This document shows positions 43,109 through 52,326 of a DNA stretch of 64,000 nt, in pieces. Within the stretch, counting starts at the first letter, position 1; each line of letters opens with the position of its first letter. This stretch comes from Enterococcus faecalis_A. Its GTDB lineage: Bacteria > Bacillota > Bacilli > Lactobacillales > Enterococcaceae. The notes under the pieces were generated by a model, which was given only the letters and a program-made list of their open reading frames with translations, ran no database searches and was not told the DNA's origin. The position numbers and the translations under genes are program-made. The stretch covers positions 62,001 to 126,000 of the forward strand of contig JBPDWA010000001.1 in NCBI GenBank assembly GCA_051295955.1. Reading direction: 5' to 3'.

Positions 43109-44176
43109 ATGAAAAAAACGTGGATTTTCGGAGGTGCAGCAGTGGCTGCAGCGACCCTACTTTTAGTAGGGTGCGGCAACAGTGAAGCAAACACTTCAAA
43201 AGAAAGTAAAGGCAGTCAAGCTTTAGTCGTTTCGACCTTTGGTTTAAGTGAAGATATCGTAAAAAAAGATATTATGGCACCTTTTGAAAAAGAAAATGAC
43301 GCAAAAGTAACTTTGGAAGTGGGGAACGGTGCTGATCGCTATACCAAACTTTTAAATAACCCGAACGCCGGAATTGATATCATTGAACTAGCCCAAGCCA
43401 ATTCAGCTCAAGGCAAAGATAAAGATGTATTTGAAAAAATTACCGAAAAAGAAGTACCTAACTTGAAAAACCTAACAACGGGCGCTAAAGAAGTTTACGA
43501 AAGTGGTGCAGGTGTCCCGATTGCTGTTAATAGTATTGGTATTGTTTACAACAAAGCAAAAGTCGGTAAAGAAATCAAAACGTGGGATGATCTGTGGGAT
43601 ACTAGCTTAAAAGGAAAGATTTCAGTACCGGATATCGCCACAACAGCTGGCCCTTTGATGCTTTATGTAGCCAGTGATCATGCAGGTCAAACGATCACAA
43701 AAGATAATGGCGCTGCTGCATTTAAAGCGATGGAACAGCTAAAACCTAATGTAGTGAAAACATATACGAAATCATCTGATCTAGCTAATATGTTTCAATC
43801 AGGAGAAATCGACGTAGCAGTTGTTGCCGATTTTGCTGTAGATGTCATCCAAAAAGCAGCGGGAAATGTAACGTATGTAGTTCCCAAAAGCGGTACTTAT
43901 GCGAACTATAATACTATTAACATTCCGAAAAATGCCAAGAATAAAGAGTTAGCCTATAAATTCATTGACTATCGCATTGGAGCAACAGCTCAAAAAAATA
44001 AAGCCGTTTCATTAAATGAAGGGCCAATCAATAGCGAAGTGAAACTAAGTGATGAAGAAGCAAAAAATAAAACCTACGGACCGATTGCACAACGTGCTCA
44101 AACGATTGACTTTACTTTTGTCAATAAAAACCTTACTGATTGGGTTGATCAGTGGAACCGAATTATGAACCAATAA
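43109..44176 (+). CDS. Extracellular solute-binding lipoprotein of the importer (PotD-like)
   Basis: 355 residues. Signal peptide with lipobox LVGC (Cys near residue 21), then a PotD/PotF-type periplasmic-binding-protein fold (VVSTFGLSEDIVKKDIMAPF at the start, AVNSIGIVYNK and WDDLWDTSLKGKISVPD in the middle). It is lipid-anchored outside the membrane and delivers the ligand to the PotB/C-like channel. I chose ATG 43109 (MKKTWIF); the earlier ATG at 43088 is upstream of the GAAGGAG site. Confidence 0.9.
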   Translation: MKKTWIFGGAAVAAATLLLVGCGNSEANTSKESKGSQALVVSTFGLSEDIVKKDIMAPFEKENDAKVTLEVGNGADRYTKLLNNPNAGIDIIELAQANSAQGKDKDVFEKITEKEVPNLKNLTTGAKEVYESGAGVPIAVNSIGIVYNKAKVGKEIKTWDDLWDTSLKGKISVPDIATTAGPLMLYVASDHAGQTITKDNGAAAFKAMEQLKPNVVKTYTKSSDLANMFQSGEIDVAVVADFAVDVIQKAAGNVTYVVPKSGTYANYNTINIPKNAKNKELAYKFIDYRIGATAQKNKAVSLNEGPINSEVKLSDEEAKNKTYGPIAQRAQTIDFTFVNKNLTDWVDQWNRIMNQ

Positions 44177-44198
44177 TCAAAATAAAGAGGCGATAAGA

Positions 44199-45938
44199 AT
44201 GAACGTAGATATGATCATTAAAAATGCATTTGTCTTTCAAAGTGCGTCCCAAACCTTTAAGAAGAAACATGTTTCAGTAAAGGATGGGAAATTTTACTAT
44301 ATCCATGAAGACGAAATGAAAAACTTAGAGCCTGCAGTTGTGATTGAAGCCGAGAATCAGTATTTGGTTCCCGGCTTGCTTGATATTCACATGCATATTG
44401 AAAGCTCGATGACGACACCGACGATTTTTTCCAAAGCAGTTCTACGTTACGGCGTGACTACGGTAGTAGCAGATGCACACGAGATGGCCAATGTTTTTGG
44501 CTTGCCGGGATTGCAGGAGTTTATGGCGGCAGAAACTGAGTTGGACATTTTTCATGCGATTCCTTCTTCTGTGCCGTCTACTACACCAGAACTGGAAACG
44601 ACTGGTGGTGTTATAGGTTTAGCAGAAGTAGCAGAACTACTCCAACATCCAAAAATCATTTGTCTTGGAGAAGCGATGAATTTTAAAGGTATTGCTTATG
44701 AGAAGCATTCCTTAATTCGACAGATCATTGATATGTGCCAACAAAAACGACCGACTATGCCACTGGAAGGACATTGTCCTAAAATTTATGGGGAAGAGCT
44801 AGCTGCTTTTTTACATAGCGGTATTTCTTCTGACCATACGCATCAGTTTCCTGACTCCTTAAAAGAAAAAATCGAGGCGGGCGTCTTTATTCAGTTTCAA
44901 AATAAGTCCATTACACCGGAAAACATGGCCGTTATAGTAGACAATAATTTTTATGAACGTGCTTGTATCATTACTGACGACATTATGGCAGATGATTTGC
45001 TTCACGGACACTTGAATGAAAATTTAAAAAAAGCAGTAGCTGCTGGTTTGCCGATTGAAAAAGCGATTTATATGACAACGTACACACCGGCTCGACGGAT
45101 GGGCTTATTGGATCGGGGAGAGATTGCACCCGGACGTATCGCTGATTTTATTTTACTGGAGGATTTGGCTGATTTTACTATTGGAAGTGTTTATAAGGCT
45201 GGGGAAAAGGTTTATACAAAAGGCGCACCGTTCCATTATCCGTCTGTTGTTGAGGCATTTCCTGAAAGTTACCGTCAGACCGTTCACTGTCGACAATTAA
45301 CAACTGCTGATTTATGCTTAAAAGTTGAAACTTCACAAGATACGGTACGTTGTAATGTGATCCAAAAGCAGGAGATTGGGACGTTCACACAGCGGATTAC
45401 GAAGGATATTCCTGTGAAAGATGGTGTTTTACAATGGCAAGCTGCCGACTGTGCGTTACTGTTAGTCATGGAACGTTATGGAAAAAATGGCAATATCGCC
45501 TATGCTTTGATGGATCAGCCGTTGCATCGATCTGGCGCAATCGCTACGACTTGGGCTCATGATCACCACAACTTAATGGTTATGGGGAATGATCCGTCTG
45601 CTATGCTTATCGCTCAACATGAATTGGCAGCAATACAAGGCGGCTATGTAGTTGTAGAAGAGCAGACAGTTAGCGGGCGCTGTCCTTTACCGATTGGCGG
45701 GATTTTGTCACAAGCACCGATTGAAGAATTAGGCGCTAGCTTAAAACAAGTACGTAAAAGTATGCAGCAATTAGGCTATAAAAATGCTAATGAGATTATG
45801 TCCTTTTCCACTTTATCACTGCCAGTTTCACCGGCGATTAAAGTGACGGATCGTGGCATGATGGATACGAAGACACAAGCTTTTTACCCGCTGATTTTTC
45901 CAGAAGATGGGGTTTTACAAAATGAAACAACTCATTAA
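44199..45938 (+). CDS. ade: Adenine deaminase (Ade family amidohydrolase)
   Basis: 579 residues. The amidohydrolase barrel has DIHMHIESSMTTP as the first metal site, then VVADAHEMANVFG, GEAMNF, EGHCP and SDHTHQ, followed by RMGLLDRGEIAPGRIADFILL and the C-terminal adenine-deaminase domain (about 400-570), with HDHHNLMVMG. It converts adenine to hypoxanthine and ammonia. It is close to AdeC of B. subtilis in length and order, though somewhat divergent in the first metal region, so a related purine is possible. RBS AAAGAGGCG. Its end overlaps the next gene. Confidence 0.87.
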   Translation: MNVDMIIKNAFVFQSASQTFKKKHVSVKDGKFYYIHEDEMKNLEPAVVIEAENQYLVPGLLDIHMHIESSMTTPTIFSKAVLRYGVTTVVADAHEMANVFGLPGLQEFMAAETELDIFHAIPSSVPSTTPELETTGGVIGLAEVAELLQHPKIICLGEAMNFKGIAYEKHSLIRQIIDMCQQKRPTMPLEGHCPKIYGEELAAFLHSGISSDHTHQFPDSLKEKIEAGVFIQFQNKSITPENMAVIVDNNFYERACIITDDIMADDLLHGHLNENLKKAVAAGLPIEKAIYMTTYTPARRMGLLDRGEIAPGRIADFILLEDLADFTIGSVYKAGEKVYTKGAPFHYPSVVEAFPESYRQTVHCRQLTTADLCLKVETSQDTVRCNVIQKQEIGTFTQRITKDIPVKDGVLQWQAADCALLLVMERYGKNGNIAYALMDQPLHRSGAIATTWAHDHHNLMVMGNDPSAMLIAQHELAAIQGGYVVVEEQTVSGRCPLPIGGILSQAPIEELGASLKQVRKSMQQLGYKNANEIMSFSTLSLPVSPAIKVTDRGMMDTKTQAFYPLIFPEDGVLQNETTH

Positions 45939-47244
45939 AAATATTTATCTTTTAACGATGGATGATTCTGATACTACCTATAAAAATGGATACTTGCTAA
46001 TTGAAGATCAACAAATCGCAGCTCTTGGACCACTTGGCACTTTGCCAGCACATCTTTTTGGGGCTGATGAAATAGTGGATGGGCACGGCGGCTTGTTGCT
46101 GCCGGGCTTTGTCAATACGCATACCCACATCGGCATGATCCCGTTTCGGTCATTAGGCGATGATGTTCCTGATCGACTGCGTCGCTTTTTATTTCCGTTA
46201 GAACAACATATGACAAAATCGCTGGTGGCTGCCAGCAGTCGTTATGCCATTGGCGAGCTGCTTTTAAGTGGAGTGACAAGTTTTTGTGATATGTATTATT
46301 TTGAAGATGTTGTGGCACAATGCTGTCAGGAAATGGGCGTCCGAGCCTTAGTGGGGGAAACCATTATTGACCAGCCGACTTGTGATAGTCCTAAGCCTTC
46401 CGGTGGCTTGGACTACTGCGAAAAATTCTTAACGCAATGGTCAAACCGCAGTGAATTAGTGATGCCGATTCTGGCACCGCATGCACCAAACACGAACAAC
46501 CAAGAGACGTTAACAAAAATTTTGGCGCTAAGTGAGCGTTTTGAAGCGCCTATTACGATGCATGTTTCGGAAATGTCCTATGAGATTGAAGCCTTCCGAC
46601 AAAACCATCAGCAAACACCCATTGAATGGCTGCACGAGCTCGGTTATTTTCAACGGGATTTCATTATGGCTCACTGTATTTTTGCCACATCGGCTGACAT
46701 CGAACTAATCGCTCAAGCCGCTAAAAATGTGCGTATCGCCCACTGCATTGGCGCTAACACCAAATCAGCTAAAGGTGTAGCCCCAATTAAAGAAATGCTT
46801 GCTCACCAAATTACCGTTGGTCTGGGCACAGATGGACCAAGTAGCGGCAATACTTTGGATTTGTTCAGTCAAATGAAATTATTCGCTAATTTTCAAAAAA
46901 CATACAATCACGATCGAGCGCTATTTTCCGCTAAAGAAATTGTACGTTTAGCAACCAGAGGCGGCGCTGAAACGTTAGGTTTAGCTGAAAAAGTTGGCTC
47001 GTTAGAAGTTGGGAAACAAGCAGATCTGGTTCTTGTTGAAACAGATTCTGTCAACATGTTTCCTATCTTTGATCCGTATTCGGCTTTAGTTTATTCTGCA
47101 AATGCCGGAAACGTCACAGCAGTGTGGGTAAACGGTCGCCTGTTAGTCAAAGAAAAACAACTCGTTGATTTTTCCCTTGCTGACTTGCGGGCTAACTTGT
47201 ATGAAGAAATGGCAGGCTTTGTCCAAGCGGCGAAAAATAGCTAG
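45922..47244 (+). CDS. Amidohydrolase family aminohydrolase (SsnA/MtaD-like)
   Basis: 440 residues. The first metal site is NTHTHIG, followed by the HAPNTNNQETL and MHVSEM segments and the site-3 LGTDGPSSGNTLDLFSQM, all typical of the 5'-methylthioadenosine/S-adenosylhomocysteine deaminase and 8-oxoguanine or guanine deaminase group. The substrate is not certain. ATG 45922 lies inside the end of ade (17-base overlap); GTG/ATG alternatives at 45907 lack a site. It is the last gene of the operon, ended by a hairpin about 120 bases later. Confidence 0.85.
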   Translation: MKQLIKNIYLLTMDDSDTTYKNGYLLIEDQQIAALGPLGTLPAHLFGADEIVDGHGGLLLPGFVNTHTHIGMIPFRSLGDDVPDRLRRFLFPLEQHMTKSLVAASSRYAIGELLLSGVTSFCDMYYFEDVVAQCCQEMGVRALVGETIIDQPTCDSPKPSGGLDYCEKFLTQWSNRSELVMPILAPHAPNTNNQETLTKILALSERFEAPITMHVSEMSYEIEAFRQNHQQTPIEWLHELGYFQRDFIMAHCIFATSADIELIAQAAKNVRIAHCIGANTKSAKGVAPIKEMLAHQITVGLGTDGPSSGNTLDLFSQMKLFANFQKTYNHDRALFSAKEIVRLATRGGAETLGLAEKVGSLEVGKQADLVLVETDSVNMFPIFDPYSALVYSANAGNVTAVWVNGRLLVKEKQLVDFSLADLRANLYEEMAGFVQAAKNS

Positions 47245-47362
47245 CTTCCACCTTAAAAACGTAGTTATCTTTGTAAATAACAAAGGTAAGTATGAAAAAA
47301 CTGAGCGAAACCGCCAGAGTAACCGCATCTTTGTCACTCATCTTTAATAAATAGTAAGAGAA

Positions 47363-47397
47363 AAGGGGCGTCTTGCGCTGAGCAAGTAAACGCCCCT
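47363..47397 (+). terminator. Terminator-like hairpin ending the importer/deaminase operon
   Basis: AGGGGCGT (47364-47371) pairs with ACGCCCCT (47388-47395), with an inner CTTGC/GCAAG stem. The following tract is T-rich (GTGTTTATCTTT). Confidence 0.7.
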
Positions 47398-47519
47398 GTG
47401 TTTATCTTTAGCTTGATGTGTGCACCTGTCAAAATTTTAATCCACTTACAACTATAATTTTCTTAGAGTAGAGGCTTACGGGCTCTACTTTTTTACCGTT
47501 TAAAGCAGTTTTACTAGCT

Positions 47520-48092
47520 GGCAAAATTATAGTGGTTGCAGGGAGTGCCACTAACGTAACGAAGCAACAAATTAATTATTTATGTAAAAATGAAAGCGTT
47601 TCACAAATCTCGTTGCCACCTTTAGCTCTTGCAACTGCTGACAGCAATTTGGTTAAGCAACAGGCAATTGAAGCAGTTAGTAACGTTTTGACAGATTCAG
47701 AGACGAACATCATTGTATTAGAAACGGCGGTTTCCGGTCCACGTTTAAATCTAGCTGATGTTGAAGCAAATCGAGGTTTCGAAAAAGGACAAGCAGCTGC
47801 GAACATCAATGCTGCCCTTTCAGAGATTGTCAAAAATTCTTTGGCAGCAACTCAACAACCAATTAAAGGAATTTATATGACAGGCGGAGACACTGTGGTT
47901 TCAACCTTAAAAACATTAGGTGCTTCCGGTATTTCCTTAATTGATTATGTAATTCCTCAAACTGATTTAGTGCGAATAATTGGTGGAACTTATGACGGCA
48001 CAGTAATTATTGGTAAAGGTGGTTTGACAGGAAAAGAAGACACAGCTTTAGTTGCTGTAGAACGGATTTTCCAAGAAGCAGCGAAAAAGTGA
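47520..48092 (+). pseudogene. C-terminal fragment of a DUF1537 four-carbon acid-sugar kinase
   Basis: About 186 residues remain, from GKIIVVAGSATNVTKQQINYL to the C-terminus (GGDTVVSTLKTLGASG, then IIGGTYDGTVIIGKGGLTGKEDTALVAVERI). Full OtnK/DtnK/YgbK kinases are about 420-480 residues. The N-terminal half, with the nucleotide/substrate half of the active site, is absent. Upstream DNA holds no remnant. A hairpin AGTAGAG/CTCTACT (47467-47489) with a T-run sits in front. It is unlikely to be active. Confidence 0.8.
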
Positions 48093-48114
48093 AGGTTTGA
48101 AAGGAGGAAACATT

Positions 48115-49106
48115 TTGAACATACTAAAAAATATACCCGGCGGTTTTATTATTGTTCCGCTGTTATTGGCTATTTTAATCAATACGGTATTTCCCGAAGC
48201 TCTGACGATCGGCGGGCCAGTGACTGCTTTATTTAAAGAAGGAAACCAAGCGATGATGGGGCTTTTCTTAATTATCTGCGGTTCTTCTATCAATTTCAAA
48301 CAAGCGGGTGAACCACTTTATAAAGGCATGGTTCTTTTAGGCTTAAAGTTTTTAATTGGGGGGCAATCGGTTTGTTGGTCGGTCACTTTTTTGGTTTTGA
48401 CGGCATCTTAAGCTTAACTCCGTTAGCGTTAATTGCTGCTTTGACAAGTACAAATAGTTCTTTGTACATTGCTTTATCTTCTGAATATGGAAATGCCAGC
48501 GATACCGGTGCTATCTCTGTTTTTTATATGAAAGACGGTCCTTTCATTATGATGGTGGCCATGGGCATGTCCGGTTTAGCCAACATTCCTTGATAGCAAA
48601 TTGTTGCAATGATTATCCCATTATTCGTTGGTGCCCTTTGGGGAAATTTTGATAAGAATTTTCTCGAACTATGTAGTCAAGCGCAACCACTAGTCATTAT
48701 CTTTATGTCATTTGCAATTGGTGAAAATACAAGTGTAGCAATGATCTTACAAGCGGGTTTGTCTGGCGTTTTGTTAGGTGTGTTAGCCTTAGTTATCGGA
48801 GTGGCTTATTTCTTTATTTACAATTTATTCTTGAAGAAAAAAACACCGCTGGGGGCTGTTTTGGGAACAGTAGCGGCAAATTCTGCCTTAACGCCAGGTA
48901 TTGTTGCTGCTGCTGATCCAGCTTTGTCTCGGTGTGCAGATATGGCGACGGCTCAATGTGCAACTGCTAGCATCATCACTTTGTTAGTCGCTCCATTTTT
49001 AGTTGCTTATTTTGATAAATGGCTGAAAAAACGCTTCAGTAAAGAAAAACTTAATCCGCAACCGAATATGGAGGAATATGTCAGCTCAGAGGCTACGATC
49101 GCTTAA
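48115..49106 (+). pseudogene. Broken KdgT-like 2-keto-3-deoxygluconate permease gene
   Basis: The total span is 992 bases, about 330 codons as in KdgT. The first frame starts with a TTG after AAAGGAGG and reads NILKNIPGGFIIVPLLLAI and MMGLFLIICGSSINFK. It shifts frame near 48370-48410, continues with LTPLALIAALTSTNSSLYIALSSEY, hits TGA TAG at 48592, then goes on in the same frame to PLVIIFMSFAIGENTS and AVLGTVAANSALTPGIVAAAD. At least two lesions. Hydrophobic helices are preserved otherwise, so the decay is recent. Confidence 0.88.
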
Positions 49107-49124
49107 AGAAAGTGAGGAGTAAAT

Positions 49125-49485
49125 ATGATTTTACAAAGTCAAGTAGTGAAAGTTGGACCGGAAGCTTCCCACTTTCTAGCTGAAGGAATTTTTGCTGTTG
49201 TTTTCCGCCAAAAGCGTTATGACTCAAATTAAAAATTACAGCATTACAATTAGCGATGTCGTTTTAGCCGGCACTATCAAGACAGGGCAGACGTTAATAT
49301 TGGGTTCTAATCGCTTCGTCATTACAGCTGTAGGTGATATTGTACAAAAAAATCTAGCCAAGATCAGTCATGCTACCATTAAAGCAGATGGCAGTGATTG
49401 TGCCGAATTGCCGGGAACAATTTATGTGGAAGCAAAACCGTTGACCAGCTTAAAAGCTGGTGATCCCATTCAAATTATAGAGTAG
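49125..49485 (+). pseudogene. Frameshifted PTS glucitol/sorbitol-type IIA (GutA) gene
   Basis: The first frame from ATG 49125 (RBS GTGAGGAG) reads MILQSQVVKVGPEASHFLAE up to a T-run near 49185. After a one-base shift, the sequence goes on with ISDVVLAGTIKTGQTLILGS, FVITAVGDIVQKNLAKISHA and ELPGTIYVEAKPL to the stop at 49485. The order is that of the small PTS_IIA glucitol family. A single frameshift separates the two halves. Confidence 0.82.
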
Positions 49486-49494
49486 GTGTAGAGT

Positions 49495-50282
49495 ATGAAT
49501 CGTCGACCAGTAGTCGGTATGAGCTTAAAAAACTACTTAAATACAAATAGTAAAACCGCTGAATATTGTCAAAGCCTGCGTCAATTGACCGGAGGCGAAA
49601 CAAAAGTCGAACAATTTCTGTTTCCAAGTTTAGGTGCGCTGCCAGCTGCACAATCTGTACTGCAACATCGATGTAACATCGCTTACGGCGCACAAAATAT
49701 TACGTCTGCACAAAATGGGACCTACACTGGCGAATATTCCATTGAAACGCTACTGGAATTAGCGGCAGTTATGTGGAAATTGGGCACCATGAGCGAATAC
49801 AAGTATTTCATGAAACCTCAACGTTAATCAATCAAAAAATCCGGTTAACCTTAGCTTGTAACTGTACGCCAGTCGTCTGCATTGATGAAGGCAACCAAAA
49901 ACTGACGCTATTAGCTTTTAGAAATCGTTTAACTAAGCAACTTACGTCCTATCTACACACGATTACGCCGGCTGAAATTCAGCAAATAATCTTTGCTTAT
50001 GAGCCGGGCTGGGCAATTGGACAAAAAGAAGCAGCGCCTGCTGAATTTGTTCATACAGCGCATCAAGCGCTACGTGAAATCATGGCTGGGCTTGTTACTA
50101 CTGAGACCGCTGAAAGAGTACGGCTGATCTATGGCGGTTCCGTTTCTAAAGAAAATGCCGGGAAAATAATTGCTAACGCAGATGTTGATGGTGTTTTTAT
50201 TGGCCGCTTTGGTCATGAGCCTCGAAACTATCAAGCTATTTTAGAACTCGTTAAAACAGGAGGCGAACAAGATGACAACTAG
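49495..50282 (+). pseudogene. Frameshifted triosephosphate-isomerase paralogue 1
   Basis: The span of 788 bases fits a TIM gene of about 262 codons. N-terminal VVGMSLKNYL carries the catalytic Lys, and the frame is shifted near 49775, after which the catalytic His region reads IGHHERIQVFHET. The downstream frame has FAYEPGWAIGQKE (catalytic Glu) and LIYGGSVSKENA. All three catalytic residues are preserved across the frameshift. Such TIM paralogues isomerise four-carbon sugar phosphates in erythritol or tetronate pathways. Confidence 0.85.
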
Positions 50283-51063
50283 AAGACCAATTGTCGCCAT
50301 GAGTTGGGCGATGAGGCAAAATAGAAGTGCTGATGCCGTAGCTTTTGCTGAACAGCTGGTTCAATTATTGCAAGAGCATCAGGCGATTGAACAAGTCGTT
50401 TTTTCTTCAATGGGGACTATGGCGGCAGTGGCATCAGTTTTAAAGGGGAGTGTAATCGGTTTAGGGGCGCAAAACATTGCTCCTTTTGTAGTCGGTGAAT
50501 ATAGTGGAGAATACTCTATTGAATCATTAGTTGATGTTGGTGGTACCTATGTGGAATTAGGTCATTGGGAACGACGGAGTCTCTTTGGGGAAACGGATGA
50601 ATAAATCAATCAAAAGCCTTTAGTAGCGTTAAAGCATAACGTAACGCCGATCTTGTGTATTGGTGAAGATCAAAAGGTAACTGAAGATACTCAATTATAT
50701 AATATTTTAAAACGTCAAATTTTTAATGACTTACAGGGCATAAAGGAAGAAGCATTGTCTCAAATAATTATTGCTTATACGCCTTATTGGACAGTAGGAA
50801 AAACGCGTGCCTCAAATGCCCCTCGCATCCATCAAGTTGGTCAAATGATTCGAAATATTTTAGAAGAATTTTATCCGGAGCTAATAGTGGCTGCTCTGCG
50901 GATTATTTATGGTGGTTCTGTCAGTCCGGAAAATGCCAAATTAATTGTTGCTGATGATGCCATTGATGGTGTATTGGTTGGCCGTTTTGGCAGCGACCCT
51001 AAGCGTTATGCAGAAGTGATAAATGTAGTAGAAGCAGTGAAGATAGGCTTAGTAAGCCTTTGA
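50272..51063 (+). pseudogene. Triosephosphate-isomerase paralogue 2 with an internal stop and altered catalytic residues
   Basis: One frame throughout except for a TAA at 50602-50604 (in GETDE-stop-INQKPLVALKHNVTPILCIGE). The His motif VELGHWERRSLFGET is present, but the N-terminal catalytic Lys is replaced (IVAMSWAMRQN) and the catalytic Glu of AYEPVW is Thr (IIAYTPYWTVGKT). So even without the stop this would not be a conventional TIM. It overlaps the end of paralogue 1 by 11 bases. Confidence 0.85.
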
Positions 51064-51118
51064 GGAAAAAGCACACAGTCTACTAATTGCAGTTTTTGAA
51101 AAAGAGAACAAATGAAAC

Positions 51119-51173
51119 AAGCTGATAGCTGGCAGATAGTTTCCGATCAATCTGTCAACCGTCAGCTTATTTT
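51119..51173 (+). terminator. Terminator-like hairpin after the broken operon
   Basis: AAGCTGA (51119-51125) pairs with TCAGCTT (51162-51168), with an inner CAGAT/ATCTG stem, then ATTTTGT. The T-tail is modest. Confidence 0.55.
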
Positions 51174-51347
51174 GTAAAGTCGTAACTGGCATCAATTAAA
51201 GTAGTATGCAGGGATTTTAAATTAAAGGTAACTGGCGTAAGTCTTATGTATCAAACAGGGCATCTAACGACGTTTTGACGTAATAACGGTTTGCTAGTAG
51301 TTTATGTTAGTTACATGTTGCAGGGTTATTTTTTTAGTGACTAATAG

Positions 51348-51614
51348 CTAAAGTTGTTCTAATTTTTGATCAGTTGCTTTGAAGGCTTTTTTTACTTGTG
51401 AAACCCAGGTTCCTTTAGCAGCAGCTTGGAAATTTTTTTGAAAGCTTGCGCTAGTGGATTTTATTCTGGTTAATTTAGCTGTGCTTATAGTTTCAACGTG
51501 TCGTTTTTGATTTTCAGAGGTTTGAACGCTTGCCGGAGCCAATGTATTTCGGATCAATGCTTTTTCTAATTCTTTCACCAAATTAGTTAATTCATTTTCT
51601 ACGGTTTCGTTCAT
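51348..51614 (-). CDS. Small helical protein, possibly type VII-secretion related
   Basis: 88 residues, ATG start. It is entirely helical by eye (ENELTNLVKELEKALIRNTL, FQKNFQAAAKGTW, SQVKKAFKATDQKLEQL), acidic at the start and basic at the end, about the size of Esx/WXG-like proteins. There is no clear WXG motif; GTWVSQV is the nearest. It overlaps the upstream coiled-coil gene by 23 bases. The family was not recognised. Confidence 0.5.
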   Translation of the reverse strand: MNETVENELTNLVKELEKALIRNTLAPASVQTSENQKRHVETISTAKLTRIKSTSASFQKNFQAAAKGTWVSQVKKAFKATDQKLEQL

Positions 51615-51894
51615 CTCGTTTATTCCTTTCTATCTTTTTCGTAAGTTCAAGCTGCTCTTCTATGTGTTGTTTTGTTTGGTGATAGCAGCAAATCGTTTCA
51701 GCTTGTTGGTCTTCTAAAGCTTGCAGAGTTTGTTTTACTAATTGTTGACCTTCTGCTTGGCAATTGTCAATTGAATGATAGACCTGTTTCATGTTAACCG
51801 GTACGCTGAAATCAGCCTGCTGATAGTAATAATGATAAACCTCGGCAAGTTCTTCCAACCGGTGTTTAAATCGTTGTTTTGCATAAAAAATCAA
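51592..51894 (-). CDS. Coiled-coil protein, probably 5'-truncated
   Basis: About 100 residues from a TTG at 51894. The open frame continues upstream for about 29 more codons (SHELEHLQVDFKKEQHKFEN) to a stop at about 51985, with no start codon in that part, which suggests the 5' end was lost. The sequence is Gln/Glu-rich helix throughout (EDQQAETICCYHQTKQHIEE). It resembles DUF3958-type proteins that accompany type VII-secretion substrates, but this is a guess from size and context. Confidence 0.45.
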   Translation of the reverse strand: MIFYAKQRFKHRLEELAEVYHYYYQQADFSVPVNMKQVYHSIDNCQAEGQQLVKQTLQALEDQQAETICCYHQTKQHIEEQLELTKKIERNKRDERNRRK

Positions 51895-52326
51895 CTCTAA
51901 CTGGTTTTCGAATTTATGTTGTTCTTTTTTGAAGTCGACTTGTAGATGTTCTAATTCATGTGATTGTATATGGGATAATTCGTTTTTTTCGGATTATAGT
52001 ATATATTTAAATAATAAATTATTTTGTATAGTAAAAAATAAAATATATAAAAAAATTTTAATATAATTCCAATGTGATATTTATATATTCTTTTTGACAA
52101 AAATAAAAATTTTTAACCTATTTATTCCTTAATAGTCCTCTTTGAATGGTGGTGTGGGTTAAGACACCATTGATATGAAACTAATTAATGCTGGCTTTAG
52201 CAAAAACGAAAAAGTCCCATCATATATATTTAGTACGTGCAACTACTATAACATGATAAGACTTAGGATGTTTAATGCTAGTAAAATGGACATTTGATCG
52301 AAAAATTTCAGTTTAATAGATTAAAG
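51895..52326. other. AT-rich gene-free interval downstream of the rgg-type gene
   Basis: It contains the 5' remnant of the coiled-coil gene and a hairpin AATGGTG/CACCATT (52145-52151 with 52165-52171). A plus-strand ATG at 52175 opens 40 codons without a ribosome-binding site. No named element. Confidence 0.4.

Noticed and set aside
52175..52297. 40-codon plus-strand frame from ATG 52175
   Set aside because: No ribosome-binding site, and no resemblance to a pheromone or protein family.
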